A stretch of DNA of 64,000 nt from the NCBI GenBank assembly GCA_900291925.1, contig UWYS01000011.1, forward strand, positions 620,001-684,000, given 5' to 3'. The stretch's first letter is position 1, and every line of letters starts with the position of its first letter. This document shows positions 51,051-62,758 of this stretch, in pieces. This DNA comes from Thecaphora thlaspeos (taxonomy: Eukaryota; Basidiomycota; Ustilaginomycetes; Urocystidales; Glomosporiaceae). Position numbers and translations under genes: made by a program. The notes under the pieces are model-generated. The model did no database searches and was not told the DNA's origin. It worked only from the letters and a program-made list of their open reading frames with translations.

Positions 51051-52960
51051 CGACGGCGACGTCGCCATGGCCGGACCTTCGAGCGGCGGAGTCAAGACCG
51101 AGACGGGCGTCAAGCAGGAGCCCAATGCCTCCGCCTTGTCATCGCACGCGCCGTGGATCGGCAAGCTCGAGGGCGACTCGGACGAAAACGCAACATCGCA
51201 CCACGTCCTGTTTGTATTCGACGAGCGCGACGCTGGCGGCTTCAAGGTCGTGCCCGTCACGCGCATGTACAAATTCCTCCAGAAGCCCAAGCACTCGACG
51301 CTCTCCAACGAAGAGGTCGAGGCAGAGGTGAGTGCCGTGTGCGGGCAGGCTCGCTAGCTTACGCTGTCGCCCCGAGCATCGCTGACCACTTGCTCTAATA
51401 CTGCCATTCCCTGCAACAGTTCCAAAAGTTCCAAAAGAACAAAGAGATGGATCGCTGGGCGATGCGTCGAGCGCGCGGAGAGGGAGGTCCGTCGGGCGCC
51501 TCGGTCAAGGCGGAGGGCGCTTCTTCGTGGTCCAGCTGGCTCGGCGTTGGACGGCTTTCGCTGCCCTCGGGCAGCTCGAGCGGCGGCGGCGGCCGTCGGA
51601 GAAATCTGATGGCGGTCCACGGTGGCGCGCTGCTCAACGATGACGATGACAGTGATGGCGGCTCGAGGCGGAAGCGGGTAAGTGTCTGATCGGCCTGCCT
51701 GGTCATGGATGCTGTCTACTTGCACTCACGCTGACTGTAAGACTGATCCAATCTCGACCGCTCGCATCGCCTCAATTATCATCCACTCAGGAGGACGATG
51801 GCGGAACCTACGGCGAGATGGACTTTGAGGAAGAGTTTGCCGACGACGAAGAAAAGATGGACGAGGGCGATCCGTACGCCGAAGACGAAGAGACAAAGGA
51901 GCTCGAGGAGCGCCTGAAGCGCGAGATGGCGCGCGCCAACAAGGTCGGCGACGACGCCGAGGACGACGACGTTGAGGCTGAAGGCAGCGCGGCCGAGGAG
52001 AACAACGACCAAACGCTGACGGGCAGCGGCAAGCAGATGATGAAGATCATGCGCGCCCTTGCGCGCCGCGACGGCAACGAGGCGTATGAGAAGGACGACG
52101 ACGAGCGCAACCCGTACGCCACCGACGAGTCGGACGAGGACGGCGAGGAGACGTACGTCGCCAACCCCGAAAAGGCGATGCAGATTGCGCGCGAGGAACG
52201 CGAGAGGCGCGAAAGGGAGGCCGCCAAGAACAACAAGGGCAAGGCTCCCCCTACGCCGGCCACGGCCTCCGGTTCGCAGACGCCGACAGGCCGGACCGAG
52301 AAGCGTCCCCAGCAGGCCTCCACCGCCGCCGCCGTCGCCCAGTCGAAGCCGTCGTCGTCGTCGTCGCAGCAGCGCGCAGGGGCGGGCCACGCCAAGGTTG
52401 CGCAGCGTGCGACTAGCCCGAGCCGCACCGTCTCGATGAAGGGCAGCAGGCCTTCCAGCCGCTCGTCGAGTCCCAATCCAGCTCGTGGCGCCAGCCCTCC
52501 GACGCGCGCCGAGTCGCCCTCTGCCGGGGTCAAGCGCAAGACGGAAACGCAGCCTGGCACGCCCAGCGGCTCCAACAGCGGCAGCGGTCCCAGTCCTTCT
52601 GCGGGTGCCGGCGCATCGTCGATCAAGCCCAACGCCAAGCGAATCAAGACGGCTGCGGGGTCGCGCGCCGGATCCCCCTCGGGATCACCTCGCGGCTCTC
52701 GACCCGGTTCTCGAGCTGGCAGTCCCGGCGCGACCGGCGGCGCCTCGAGTAAACCTCGCGCGCCCGCCAATGCTGTCGAGGCCGAGATCATCCAGCTGGT
52801 GCGCGAGGGCAAGATTGCCAACACGAGCGAGCTGGTGCACCACTTTAGGAAGAGGCTCAAGACGGAGCCGCAGGTCAAGGAGCTGCTGAGCGCCGCGGTG
52901 AGGAAGGTGGCCATCATGGACAAGGCGAGCAACAAGCTCAAGCTCAAGGATGCTTTCTAA
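50269..52960 (+). CDS. TFG1: TFIIF alpha subunit (RAP74/Tfg1)
   Basis: Large subunit of general transcription factor IIF, which binds RNA polymerase II and stabilises the initiation complex. Three exons (50269-51327, 51420-51677, 51791-52960) give 828 aa, phases all zero. The N-terminal dimerisation/beta-barrel region is recognisable from YRDIPLFSTNAGPWLTHLMKFAHH (about residue 55) through EFFPWVLEDFETSEEWES and, after a Gln run, VLFVFDERDAGGFKVVPVTRMYKF and FQKFQKNKEMDRWAMRR. A highly acidic central region (FEEEFADDEEKMDEGDPY) and a long Ser/Pro/Gly-rich linker follow. The C-terminal winged helix (last about 60 residues) reads EIIQLVREGKIANTSELVHHF then LKTEPQVKELLSAAVRKVA. A start upstream at 50068 would need a non-ATG codon and is rejected. 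Confidence 0.93.
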
Positions 52961-54341
52961 GGGCTAGGATAGGAAGGGGAGGTGGAGGGCGTGACGATGT
53001 CGGCGCCTCGTCTGGCTAGGATGCCTGTGTAGTGGCCAGCACCGTAGCTCCAACACATGCTCAGCCGACCATCTCTGTATGTGCGTGTGCGTGTGCGTGT
53101 GCGTGTACGTGTACGTGTGTGTGTGCGCGTCTGTCTGCGACGACTCCTGACGATCTGCTTGACGACGCCCGGCCTGGTCGGTCTCGTAGAGCAGCCGGGC
53201 GAGAGAGTTGCTCGTCGCTCCTCGGACCGACCTGCCTGTTGGCGGCTGTGGCACGGATTTTGAGGCGCCGCCGCACGCCACCGCAGTGTCTCGATCGTCG
53301 CAACCCCGCCGACCTCTGGCCTCGGCCGATCCGAAAAGCTCGGATCTCCGCGCCTCGTTGCCTGGCGCGTTGACCCTAGCTCAAGCTCTACCGCACAATA
53401 CAGGAGGCGCCAAGCAGCGTCTCGCACCCCTCTCTACAGCCAGCCGCACCCCCTTTGGACCCCTGGCGCCTCTTGGAACGTCCGGCCTTTCGGTGTGTGT
53501 TTGAGCGAGGGAGAGAGGGAAGCGAGGCCGTTGGTTGCTTTGGCCGCGCTGCCTGTCCTCGCTGGCTGCTTTTTTCCTGGTCGTCGTGAGGGCGCGCGCC
53601 CTCTGTGGTCGGAAAGCCCGCCTGTCCAGCGCTGCGCGAGCAGCAGGCAGCCCCGACCAACCCAACGGATGGACCGACCGGCCAAACGACGCCCACCCCC
53701 CCCCCCCCCCCTTCCACCTTCTCTCTCGCCCGGCCTCGATCCTTCACACACCCAGGCAGCAACAGCAGCAGCAGCATCCGCTTCCATCCTCTCGCTGCGC
53801 GACTCCGGCTTGCTTCTCTCTCTTCATTGACGACGCCCTGCCAACGCCCCTTTCCGCCGCCGGCTCGGACCACCACCCACGACTTGCTCGATAGTCGTCC
53901 ACACCGGCGCCCACCCTCGGACGGACCACGATCGCTCAATGAAAGCGTCCTTCGTCGGCATCACTGCGCCTCTCTTCATCAGCGAGGAACCGATCTGACT
54001 CGACCCGACTCAGCGCGAGGCAAAGCCTGCCCAATCGAAGAAAGCGCAGCTCCAGCATTCTTTGCCCGCGGCTGTAGACAGAGACCGAGCTTCGTACCGC
54101 CTTGCTGCAAGCATCTCTGAGACGGCGACGGCGACGGCTTCATCGAGCGCCTCTGTCCGACCCGATCCGACCCGACAGCACGGCGCGAGCGCTCCCGCCC
54201 CTCTTCTCTGCCTCGGCCTAGACCAGGGACGTCACTTGCATCGATTCCGCCGAGCTGGCACGCACGAAGCAGGACCAGGAACAGGCGTCAAACGGTCGTC
54301 GTTGTCGCCCCCCTCCCGCCGCATTTGCGTTTCCGGGCGCC
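52961..54341. promoter_or_regulatory. Upstream region of the myosin-chitin synthase gene, with simple repeats
   Basis: About 1.4 kb, no gene supported. It holds a GTGTGC/GTGTAC microsatellite at about 53079-53125, a 16-base C run at about 53696-53711, and CAGCAG/CCGACCCG-type tracts. The CT-rich stretches from 53700 to 54340 suit a long 5' UTR/promoter for the rightward gene. The open frames of 100-180 codons in it are repeat-biased. Confidence 0.55.
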
Positions 54342-57300
54342 ATGTCTGCCGGCTCGCCGCACCCGGAGGACGTTGCAAAGATCTCGCAGCTGTCCTCCAT
54401 CAACCCAGACTCGATCTTCTCGCTGCTCCGGGACCGCTTCTTCTCGTCGCTGCCATACACCGCCCTCTCCGACTCGATCTTAGTTTCGGTCAACCCGTAC
54501 GCCTCGAGCGGCAACCGCAACAGCGATGACACTCTGCGCGAGTACACGCGCAACTTCCGCGAGACGAGCAAGCAGGCCAGGGGCATCGAGCTGCCGCCTC
54601 ACATCTTTGGCCTTGCCTGCGATGCCTACTTCTACATGCGGAGGACTGGACAGGACCAGAGCATCCTGCTTGCGTGAGTTTTGCAGAGGGCTCTTGCTAG
54701 AAATGACACGTCGATTTCGGTCCGCTCCGTTGCGTCAAAGGCGAGGCGGTCTGTTCTTGCGCGCTGACACACTGTCCCTTCCCTTTTCCCACCCCTCTCT
54801 GTCTCGCTCTGTCCCCGCCACGCCGGATCGCAGCGGAGACACGGCGAGCGGCAAGAGCGAGCTGCGCCGCCTGGCGGTGAGGACGCTGATTGAGCTCAGC
54901 GTCACGGCGCTGGGCAAGAAGGGCTCCAAGCTCGGCCTGCAGATCCCGTCGGCCGAGTACATTCTCGAGTCCTTTGGCAACTCTGGGACGCTCGAGAACA
55001 AGAACGCTTCGCGCTTCGGCAAGTACACCGAGCTCCAGTTCAGCGAAGGCGGCAAGCTGTTGGGCGCCAAGACGCTCGACTACTACCTCGAGCGCAACCG
55101 CGTCATCTCGGCCGCCGCGAGCGAGCGCAACTTTCACGTCTTCTACTACATGGTCTCGGGCGCCTCGGACGAGGAGAAGGACTACCTAGGCGTCGGCGAC
55201 GGCTCGAGCTTCCGCTACCTAGGCCAGATCTCGCGGCACAAGGATGCGGTTCACGAGGATGCGCTACGCTTCAACCGCCTCAAGCAGGCCTTCAAGAACG
55301 TCGGTTTCTCGAAGCGCCACGTTGCCTCGATCTGCCAGGTGCTCGCCGCCATCCTCCACCTCGGCAACGTCGAATTTCACTACGACCGCCACCGCACCCA
55401 GGACTCGGCTTCAGTCCGCAATATGGACGTGCTCGAAAAGGTGGCCGACTTTCTCGGCATCCCCGCCAAGGCGCTCGAGGAGGCGCTGACGTTCAAGACC
55501 AAGATGATCAAGAACGAGGTCTGCACCATCCTCCTCGACGCCGACGGCGCGGCCAACCACCGCGACGACCTTGCCAAGTCGCTCTACTCGCTGCTGTTCG
55601 CCTGGATCAACGAGAGCCTCAACGAAAAGTTCTGCCGTGACGACTTCGACACGTTTGTCGGGATCCTCGACCTGCCCGGCTTCCAGAACCTCTCGCGCGG
55701 CAACTCGCTCGATCAGTTCTGCGTCAACTTTGCCTGCGAGAGCGTCCACCGCTACGTGCTGCGTTCCGTCTTCGAGCGCAACAAGGAGGAGTACGCCGAC
55801 GAGGGCATCACCTACCTCTCGCCCGACATCCCCTACTTTGACAACGCCGAGTGTCTCCGGCTGATGACCAACCAGCCGGGCGGTCTCACCCACATCATGG
55901 ACGACCAGGCGCGGCGGATGCCCAAGAAGACGGACCACACCATGGTCGAGGCGTTCGGCAAGCGCTGGGGCAGTCACCCATCGTTCAAGGTGGGGCCGGC
56001 CGATCGGAGCGGCTTTTCGAGCTTCACCATCAGCCACTACCACTCTGCCGTCACCTACACGAGCGAGAATTTGCTAGAGCGCAACGCCGAGGTCGTCAGC
56101 CCCGACTTTGTCTCGCTCCTCCGCGGCAGCGGCGCCGATTCCGGCAAGGCTCCCGTCGACCCGACCGCCAGCCCCGGTTCCAAGGTCGCGTTCGTCCGGA
56201 GCCTCTTCAACACAAAGGCGCTCGCGACTCAGTCGCACCCCAAGAGCGACCAGACCATCGTCGCCGCACAACAGTCGGTCAAGCCGCTGCGGGCCCCCTC
56301 GACTCGCCGCCCCAACCGGGCGGGGACTATCAAGCGCGCCACGACCGTGCGCAAGGGCGGCGGCGCCGCCACCGCCGACGAGGACGACTCGGACGATGAT
56401 AACGCAGACGGCGGCAAGAAGAACGGCGGCGTCCGGTGCGTGGCCGGCGAGTTCAAGGCGGCGCTCGACCTGCTGTTCGAGACGCTCGACGACACCAAGG
56501 CGTGGATTGCGCTTTGCATCCGGCCCAACGACAACCAGTTGCCCAATCAGTTCGAGGCGCGCGTCGTCAAGGAGCAGATCAAGTGCCTCGGCCTCTCGGA
56601 GCTGTCGCGCAAGCTGCTCAACGAGTACAGCGTCAGCATGACGTACGAGGAGTTCTGCCAGCGGTACGCCGCGATCCCGTCGCTCGAGGCCGTTGCGATG
56701 CGGGGCGCCATCTCGGGCGAGGCCAAGCAGAAGTTCGCCGCGGCCAAGGAGGTCATGGGCTGGACCGACGGCGAGGCGGCGGCCGGTCGGGTCAAGGCGT
56801 TCCTGTCGCACACGGCGTTCCGCGAGGTCGAGGACGAGCTGCGGGCCGCCGACCCGGACGAGGCCAAGGTCAACGAGCGCAAGGCGCTCCAGGATGCGGA
56901 CGCAGCGGCGCGCGGCGAGATCGACCCCTTCTCGCCCGTTGGCGTCCTCTTGCAGGAGCCGTCGGGGGCCGACAGCCCCGGCCTAGTGGGCACCTACGGC
57001 GACCCGTTCAAGGAGCAGTCGGCCGCGGCGCTCCCGCTCGTCGGTGGCGACGGCGAGGACGGTCTCGACGACAACAAGAGCCGCTATTCGTCGTTCTCTG
57101 GCTTGGACGTTGGCCGGGGCTTTGGCGGTGGCGCCAGCGGAGCGGCGTCGGTGGTCGGCTCAGAGATGTACGCGCCATCGCGCAACATGTTTGCCGATGC
57201 CGGCGGCAAGGGCGGCAACACCCTGTACAATGAAAAGGGCGGCGCGACCGCCTTTACCGACGAGCCGTCGGGCGAGGTGGCGGAAGAGGTGCAGACGACG

Positions 57301-60300
57301 TCTACCCGCCGCAAGTGGGTCGCCTTCACCTGGCTGCTCACCTTCTGGGTTCCCACGCCGCTGCTCAACTGGTGGGGCGGCCTGAAGCGATCCGACATCC
57401 GCATGGCGTGGCGGGAGAAGCTGGCGATCAACATGATGATCTGGTTCATTTGCGGCTGCGCTGTCTTCGTTATCGTCGTCCTCGGCAACCTCATCTGCCC
57501 CAAGGAGCACGTCTACACGCAGAACGAGTTCAAGTCGCACATCGGCGATAACTCGTACACGGCGATCCGCGGCGAAGTCTTTGACCTCAGCGAGATCACC
57601 GCCATGCACCGGAGCATCGTCAGCGTCGTCCCGGACAAGTCGATCCTCATGTACGCCGGCTACGATGCGACTCCGATCTTCCCGGTCCAGGTTAATGCGC
57701 TGTGCAACGGCGTCACAGGGAGCGTCAGCCCCTGGGTCCAGTTGTCGAACGACAACGCGACCGACAAGAATGCTCAGTATCACGACTTCCGCACCTTCCA
57801 CACTGACGACGCCCGCCCTGACTGGTACTACCAAACCATGTGGCTGCTGCGCTCCAACTACCGCCGCGGCTTCCTCGGCTACACTTCGGACGGCATCCGC
57901 GACCTCCTCGCCGACCAGCGCTCGGTCGCCGTCTACCGTGGCGGCATCTACGATGTTACCGACTACGTCAAGCAGGGCAATCAAGGCGCACTCCGTGCGC
58001 CTGATGGCGAGCAGGCGCCCGCTGGAACCGACCTCAAGTTCATGTCGGATCCCATCATCAGCCTCATCACCCAGAACCCGGGAAAGGACATCACCAAGCA
58101 GCTTGACGCGCTCCCGCTGCCCCCCGAGGTTCTCGACCGCCAGCGTGTCTGCCTGCGCAACCTTTACTTCGTCGGCAAGGTCGACCACCGCAACTCAGCC
58201 AAGTGCAAGTTCTCGCAGTACATCCTGCTTGCGCTCTCGCTCGTCATGGTCGCGATCCTCGGCTTCAAGTTCCTCGCGGCGCTCCAGTTCGGCAGGGCCC
58301 GCAAGCCCGAGGACCACGACAAGTTCGTCATCTGTCAGGTTCCCTGCTACACCGAAGGCGAAGAGTCGATGCGCAAGACGATCGACTCGCTGGCCGCGCT
58401 CAAATACGACGACAAGCGCAAGCTGATTTTTGTCATCTGCGACGGCAACATCGTCGGATCCGGCAACGACCGACCTACGCCGCGTATCGTGCTCGACATT
58501 CTCGGCGCCGATCCCAACATCGAGCCCGAGGCACTCAGCTTCCTCTCGCTCGGCGAGGGCAGCAAGCAGCACAACATGGCCAAGGTGTACAGCGGTCTTT
58601 ACGAGCACCTCGGCCACGTCGTCCCCTACATCGTCGTCGTCAAGTGCGGCAAGCCGACGGAGCGCTCACGCCCGGGCAACCGAGGCAAGCGAGACTCGCA
58701 GCTTGTCCTGATGCGCTTCCTCAACAAGGTCCACTTCGGCCTGCCGATGAACCCGATGGAGCTCGAGGTCTACCACCAGATCAAGAATGTCATTGGCGTC
58801 AACCCGAGCTTCTACGAGTACATCCTCCAGGTCGACGCCGACACCGAGGTCGACAGCCTCTCGCTCAACCGCTTCATCTCGGCCTTTATTCGCGACAAGA
58901 AGGTCATCGGCCTCTGCGGCGAGACGGCGCTCTCCAACTCCAAGGCCAGCATCATCACCATGCTCCAGGTCTACGAGTACTACATCTCGCACTACCTCTC
59001 CAAGGCGTTCGAGTCGCTCTTTGGCTCCGTCACCTGTCTGCCTGGCTGCTTCTCGATGTTCCGTATCCGGACGCCGGACACCCACCGTCCGCTCTTCATC
59101 GCCTCGGGTATCGTCGAGGAGTATTCGGAGAACCGCGTCGACACGCTGCACACCAAGAATCTGCTCCACCTCGGCGAGGATCGCTACCTGACGACGCTTG
59201 TTCTCAAGCACTTTGGCAACTACAAGACCATCTTTGTCCGCGACTGCAAGGCTTACACGGTCGCGCCCGACGACTGGAAGGTGCTGCTCTCGCAGCGTCG
59301 CCGCTGGATCAATTCGACCGTCCACAACCTCATCGAGCTCATCTTCACGCCCGGCCTCTGCGGCTTCTGCCTCTTCTCAATGCGCTTCATCGTCTTCATC
59401 GACCTTCTCTCGACCGTCATCGCGCCCGTGACGGTGGCCTACATCGTCTACCTGCTCGTCCTGATCGCAACCGACTCGGGCACGATCCCGCTCACGGCCA
59501 TCATCATGCTCGCCGCCATCTACGGCTGCCAGGCATTCATCTTCCTGCTCAACCGCAAGTTCGAAATGATCGGCTGGATGATCGTCTACATCTTCGGCAT
59601 CCCGATCTGGAGCCTGTTCCTCCCTCTCTACTCGTTCTGGCACATGGACGATTTCTCGTGGGGCAACACGCGCGTCGTCATGGGCGAGCAGGGACAGAAG
59701 GTTGTCGTCCACGACGAGGGCAAGTTCGACGCGAGCGAGATCCCGCTCCAGACGTGGACCGAGTACGAGAACGAGCTGTGGGAGCGCAACTCGGCGCGCT
59801 CGATTGGCTCGATCATCGAGGCGGCGCGCGCCGAGAACAAGTCGCTCGGCTCGCGCGCGGGCTCGGCCTACGCGCCCAGCCTGTACGGCGCTCCGATGCT
59901 CCCACACAATGGCAGCTTCGGCCACAGCCCCACGCCGTCGCAGTACGGCGGGACGCCCTCGCAGATGGGCCAGGCCCCCTCGGCCTACGGCTTCCCGCAG
60001 CCCGACGTCGCGCGCCAGTCTTCGTACGGCATGGGCGGCTATGGCGGCTACGGCACGCCCGCCATGTCGACGTACGGCGGACCGGCCTCGACGTATGGGA
60101 TGCCGCCGGCGGGTGGTGGCTTCATGGCGCCACAGCAGCAGTTTGGCAGCACCGCCAGCATGTACGGCTACCCGCAGCAGTACCCGCAGGCTGCTGCATC
60201 GCTGTACGGCGGCTCGCAGTTTGGCATGGGTGGCGGAGGAGGTGGTGCCACTGCCGGTGTCGCTGCGCCCGGTGCAGGTGGCCCGCACAGCGGCCGGGCG

Positions 60301-60537
60301 ACGCCAACATTCGGCAACGAGCAGCAGCAGCTCCTCGACACAAGGACGGGCTCGGGCCAGCTGCCGTCGGACGAGGTCATCAAACGCGACATCCGGCAGC
60401 TGATTGCCGAGAGCGACCTGACGTCGATCACCAAGAAGCAGCTGAGGGGCAAGCTGGAGCAGAAGTACGGCGTCTCGATTGACGGCAAGAAGGCGTTCAT
60501 CAATGCCCAGATTGAGGCGACGCTCTCGGAGGCGTAG
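54342..60537 (+). CDS. MCS1: Class V chitin synthase with N-terminal myosin motor-like domain
   Basis: Membrane enzyme polymerising GlcNAc from UDP-GlcNAc into wall chitin at growing tips and septa; the smut homologue is Mcs1. Two exons (54342-54673, 54834-60537) sum to exactly 2011 aa. Residues 1 to about 790 are a myosin head-like domain (SILVSVNPYASSG; P-loop GDTASGKSE instead of GESGAGKT; FVGILDLPGFQ; ALCIRPNDNQLP). A membrane segment (about 973-993), a cytochrome b5-like region (about 1000-1060) and a second membrane segment (about 1237-1260) follow. The chitin synthase 2 domain carries QVPCYTEGEES near 1277, DADTEVD near 1442, EDRYLTTL near 1557 and QRRRW near 1597. Several membrane helices lie at about 1621-1710, then a Gly/Tyr-rich linker and a C-terminal DEK_C domain (SGQLPSDEVIKRDIRQLI onwards). 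All catalytic signatures are intact. Confidence 0.97.
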
Positions 60538-61605
60538 GAGCGTCGCCGTTGCCATCGTCTTTCTCGCACCTTGTCCCTTGCTCTCTGTCGGCTACAGCTG
60601 GTCCCTTGCTGTGGACTCCGCAGAGCTCCTTGTCCCCTCCCCCTCGATCCTGTTCTAATCCCTCCCTATCCACCCCACTCTTTCGTCGTCTTTCGTTTTC
60701 CGCATCTCCTAAACACCTCGCCATCGCCCTTCCTCTCTCCTAGCTGCGCCTCGTGTCTCCTGTCGATGTTGCATTCACGGTCCCGGTATCCTTATGCAAA
60801 GTCATCACGGACACTCTCAACTCTCAGCTTTTCGGACGGACTGTCCAGTGTGTCCTGTCTGTCTGTCCTGTCTAGGGGCCCTGACTCGATGCAATGCGAT
60901 GCGCAGACCTGTACAAGAGCGAAAGAGGCAGACGACCGACTGCTTGATTGCTTGGTTGGTTGCGGCAGGTGGCAGCATCTCTACGCGTCCGCCTTGCCGC
61001 CGTCGGCACATCCGTCTCCTGAACCTTGTCGGGCCGCAATAAGCTTGTTCATCGAATGTGGCACCGCTGGCGACTCTCCCACGACATGCGTGTCTCAACG
61101 TTGGTCATGTCGGCGTCGGCCCGTCCCGCGCGGAATAGTTGGTAAGCTAGCAGCTAGCTTGCCTTTTTGTCTTTTTCTTCCCAGCTCACCAACGAACGCC
61201 CCAAAGGGCGGCTAGAGGCGGGCGTACCGTTTAATTGCGCCGTCGGAGGATGGTCCCCCACATTTCGGCCCGCCGCCCGCCCAGCGCCCGTCGCCCGCAG
61301 CAGGGCCGTTCTTTGGGAGACGGCCGAGACCTCGAGCGATGGCCTGCACCCCACTTTCGGGGGCTGAAGTGGTGCGTTGCGCAGGTAGGTGGGGGATTCA
61401 GAAAGAACGAGGCGAGCATCAAGTTCCGTCTTTACCTATCACCACCATCACCATCGATATCGTCAGAACGGGATACGAGACGCATCAACCGCCTCTCAAA
61501 ACAGACTCGACTTGAGGACCGTTCCCTTCACTCTGCCGGCGGACCCCCTTTGACCATTGGAGAGACACCAGCAAAAATAAAAATAAAAATAAAAAAGGGC
61601 AAAGG
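60538..61605. other. MCS1 3' flank and upstream region of the small secreted protein gene
   Basis: About 1.07 kb without a supported gene; open frames are short and lack motifs. Just before the next ATG, 61572-61598 is an A-rich stretch with repeated AAAAAT units. Confidence 0.55.
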
Positions 61606-62323
61606 ATGACGAAGCATCAACCCCTCCTCCTGCTCGTGACCTGTCTAGTCTTGCTGCAGACGGTCAAAGCGGCGTCTTTGAGCGTCTGTTCGATTAGTAA
61701 GTCGCTCCTTTTCCTTTTGGTTTTATTCCTCCTCTCTTGCTCTCTCTTTGTGTGTGTAAGTGTGTGGGTGGGTGGGTGGCTGACAAACTTGACCTTCCTC
61801 GCTGTCCATCGTACCCTCCTTTTCCGACCCTTCCACCCTGCTCGCTCCAGAACTAACCTGTCACGACAGAGAGGACGACCATTCACCCACCATCTACTCT
61901 ACCCAAGTGGACTCACACGCGGCCTACCAAGCCTTCTGTTCGGTAGGATGTGCACATTTCCTCCCTTCTCCCTCGACTTTGACTCTGAGCAAAGGTAGGA
62001 TGGCACAAAACAGACAATTCTGCAACCTCATCAAGACCGACTATGGTGTTACCAAGGGAAAGAAGAAGGAAAAATTGGGAAAAAGGGATTGGGATGTGAA
62101 AGAGAAGAAGATCAAACGGTCAACTTTTGATCTTTGTTGTGTCGATGAAAAGGGACATGATTGGTCTTTGGAGGTGAGTGGATCGTCTTTGCTTGCCAGG
62201 GAGAGAGAAAGAGGTTAGAGAGGAGGTGGTGCTGACGACATTTGACTTGGTTTCGTCGCTTCGGCGAGGTAGGCGGCAAATTACGCCGGTTTCGTAAAAG
62301 ACAAGTGCCATCCGTCGACATGA
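61606..62323 (+). CDS. Small secreted Cys-containing protein, multi-exon, unrecognised
   Basis: The ATG at 61606 begins MTKHQPLLLLVTCLVLLQTVKA, a strong signal peptide. Exon 1 ends at 61696 before GTAAGT. Exon 2 (from 61851) reads LTCHDREDDHSPTIYSTQVD and QAFC. Exon 3 (from about 61995 to 62173) reads MAQNRQFCNLIKTDYG, a Lys-rich run, and FDLCCVDEKGHDWSLE. Exon 4 (62273-62323) reads AANYAGFVKDKCHPST and stops. Exons 1-2 and 3-4 join cleanly. For exons 2-3 the GTAGGA donor at 61943 puts exon 3 out of frame, while a weaker GTTCGG donor five bases earlier with the acceptor at 61994 keeps frame and a Cys (135 aa total). Signal peptide, small size and about eight mature cysteines fit a secreted effector-like or surface protein. 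No family is recognised and no function is claimed. Confidence 0.5.
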
Positions 62324-62758
62324 GCGACCCTCGCAACCAAACTGTTCCTCGTCGAACGACCGGTCGGTCAGCCACGATAATATCGAATACATCATCGATC
62401 CATCCCTGGACGGACGACATCTTCAAGCTGGCGCAACTTTGCTTCTCGCCTCTTTACATCCCCCTCTGACGATGTCTCTCCTCCACGCACCGTCCCCAAC
62501 TCCGTCTGAACACGGACATCTCGATTACACAAACCCGACGTGTGCATATCGCATCACGTCAAGGTCGATCCGTCGATAATTTCCATTGCGTTTTGATCAC
62601 AGAAGAGGATGCAAGGGAGGAACGATCGTAGAAGGCAGCAGTAGCAGCAGCGGCAAAGTGTGAAGAGACAATAGTGTGCGACCGGACGCAAGGCTGTACA
62701 GCAGCAAAGAACCCATATAGCCACGGAGCGTCCAAGAAGGGGAAGGAGAAGAGATACT
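62324..62758. other. Intergenic, convergent 3' ends
   Basis: 435 bp between the stop codons of two converging genes; no coding sequence supported. Confidence 0.5.
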
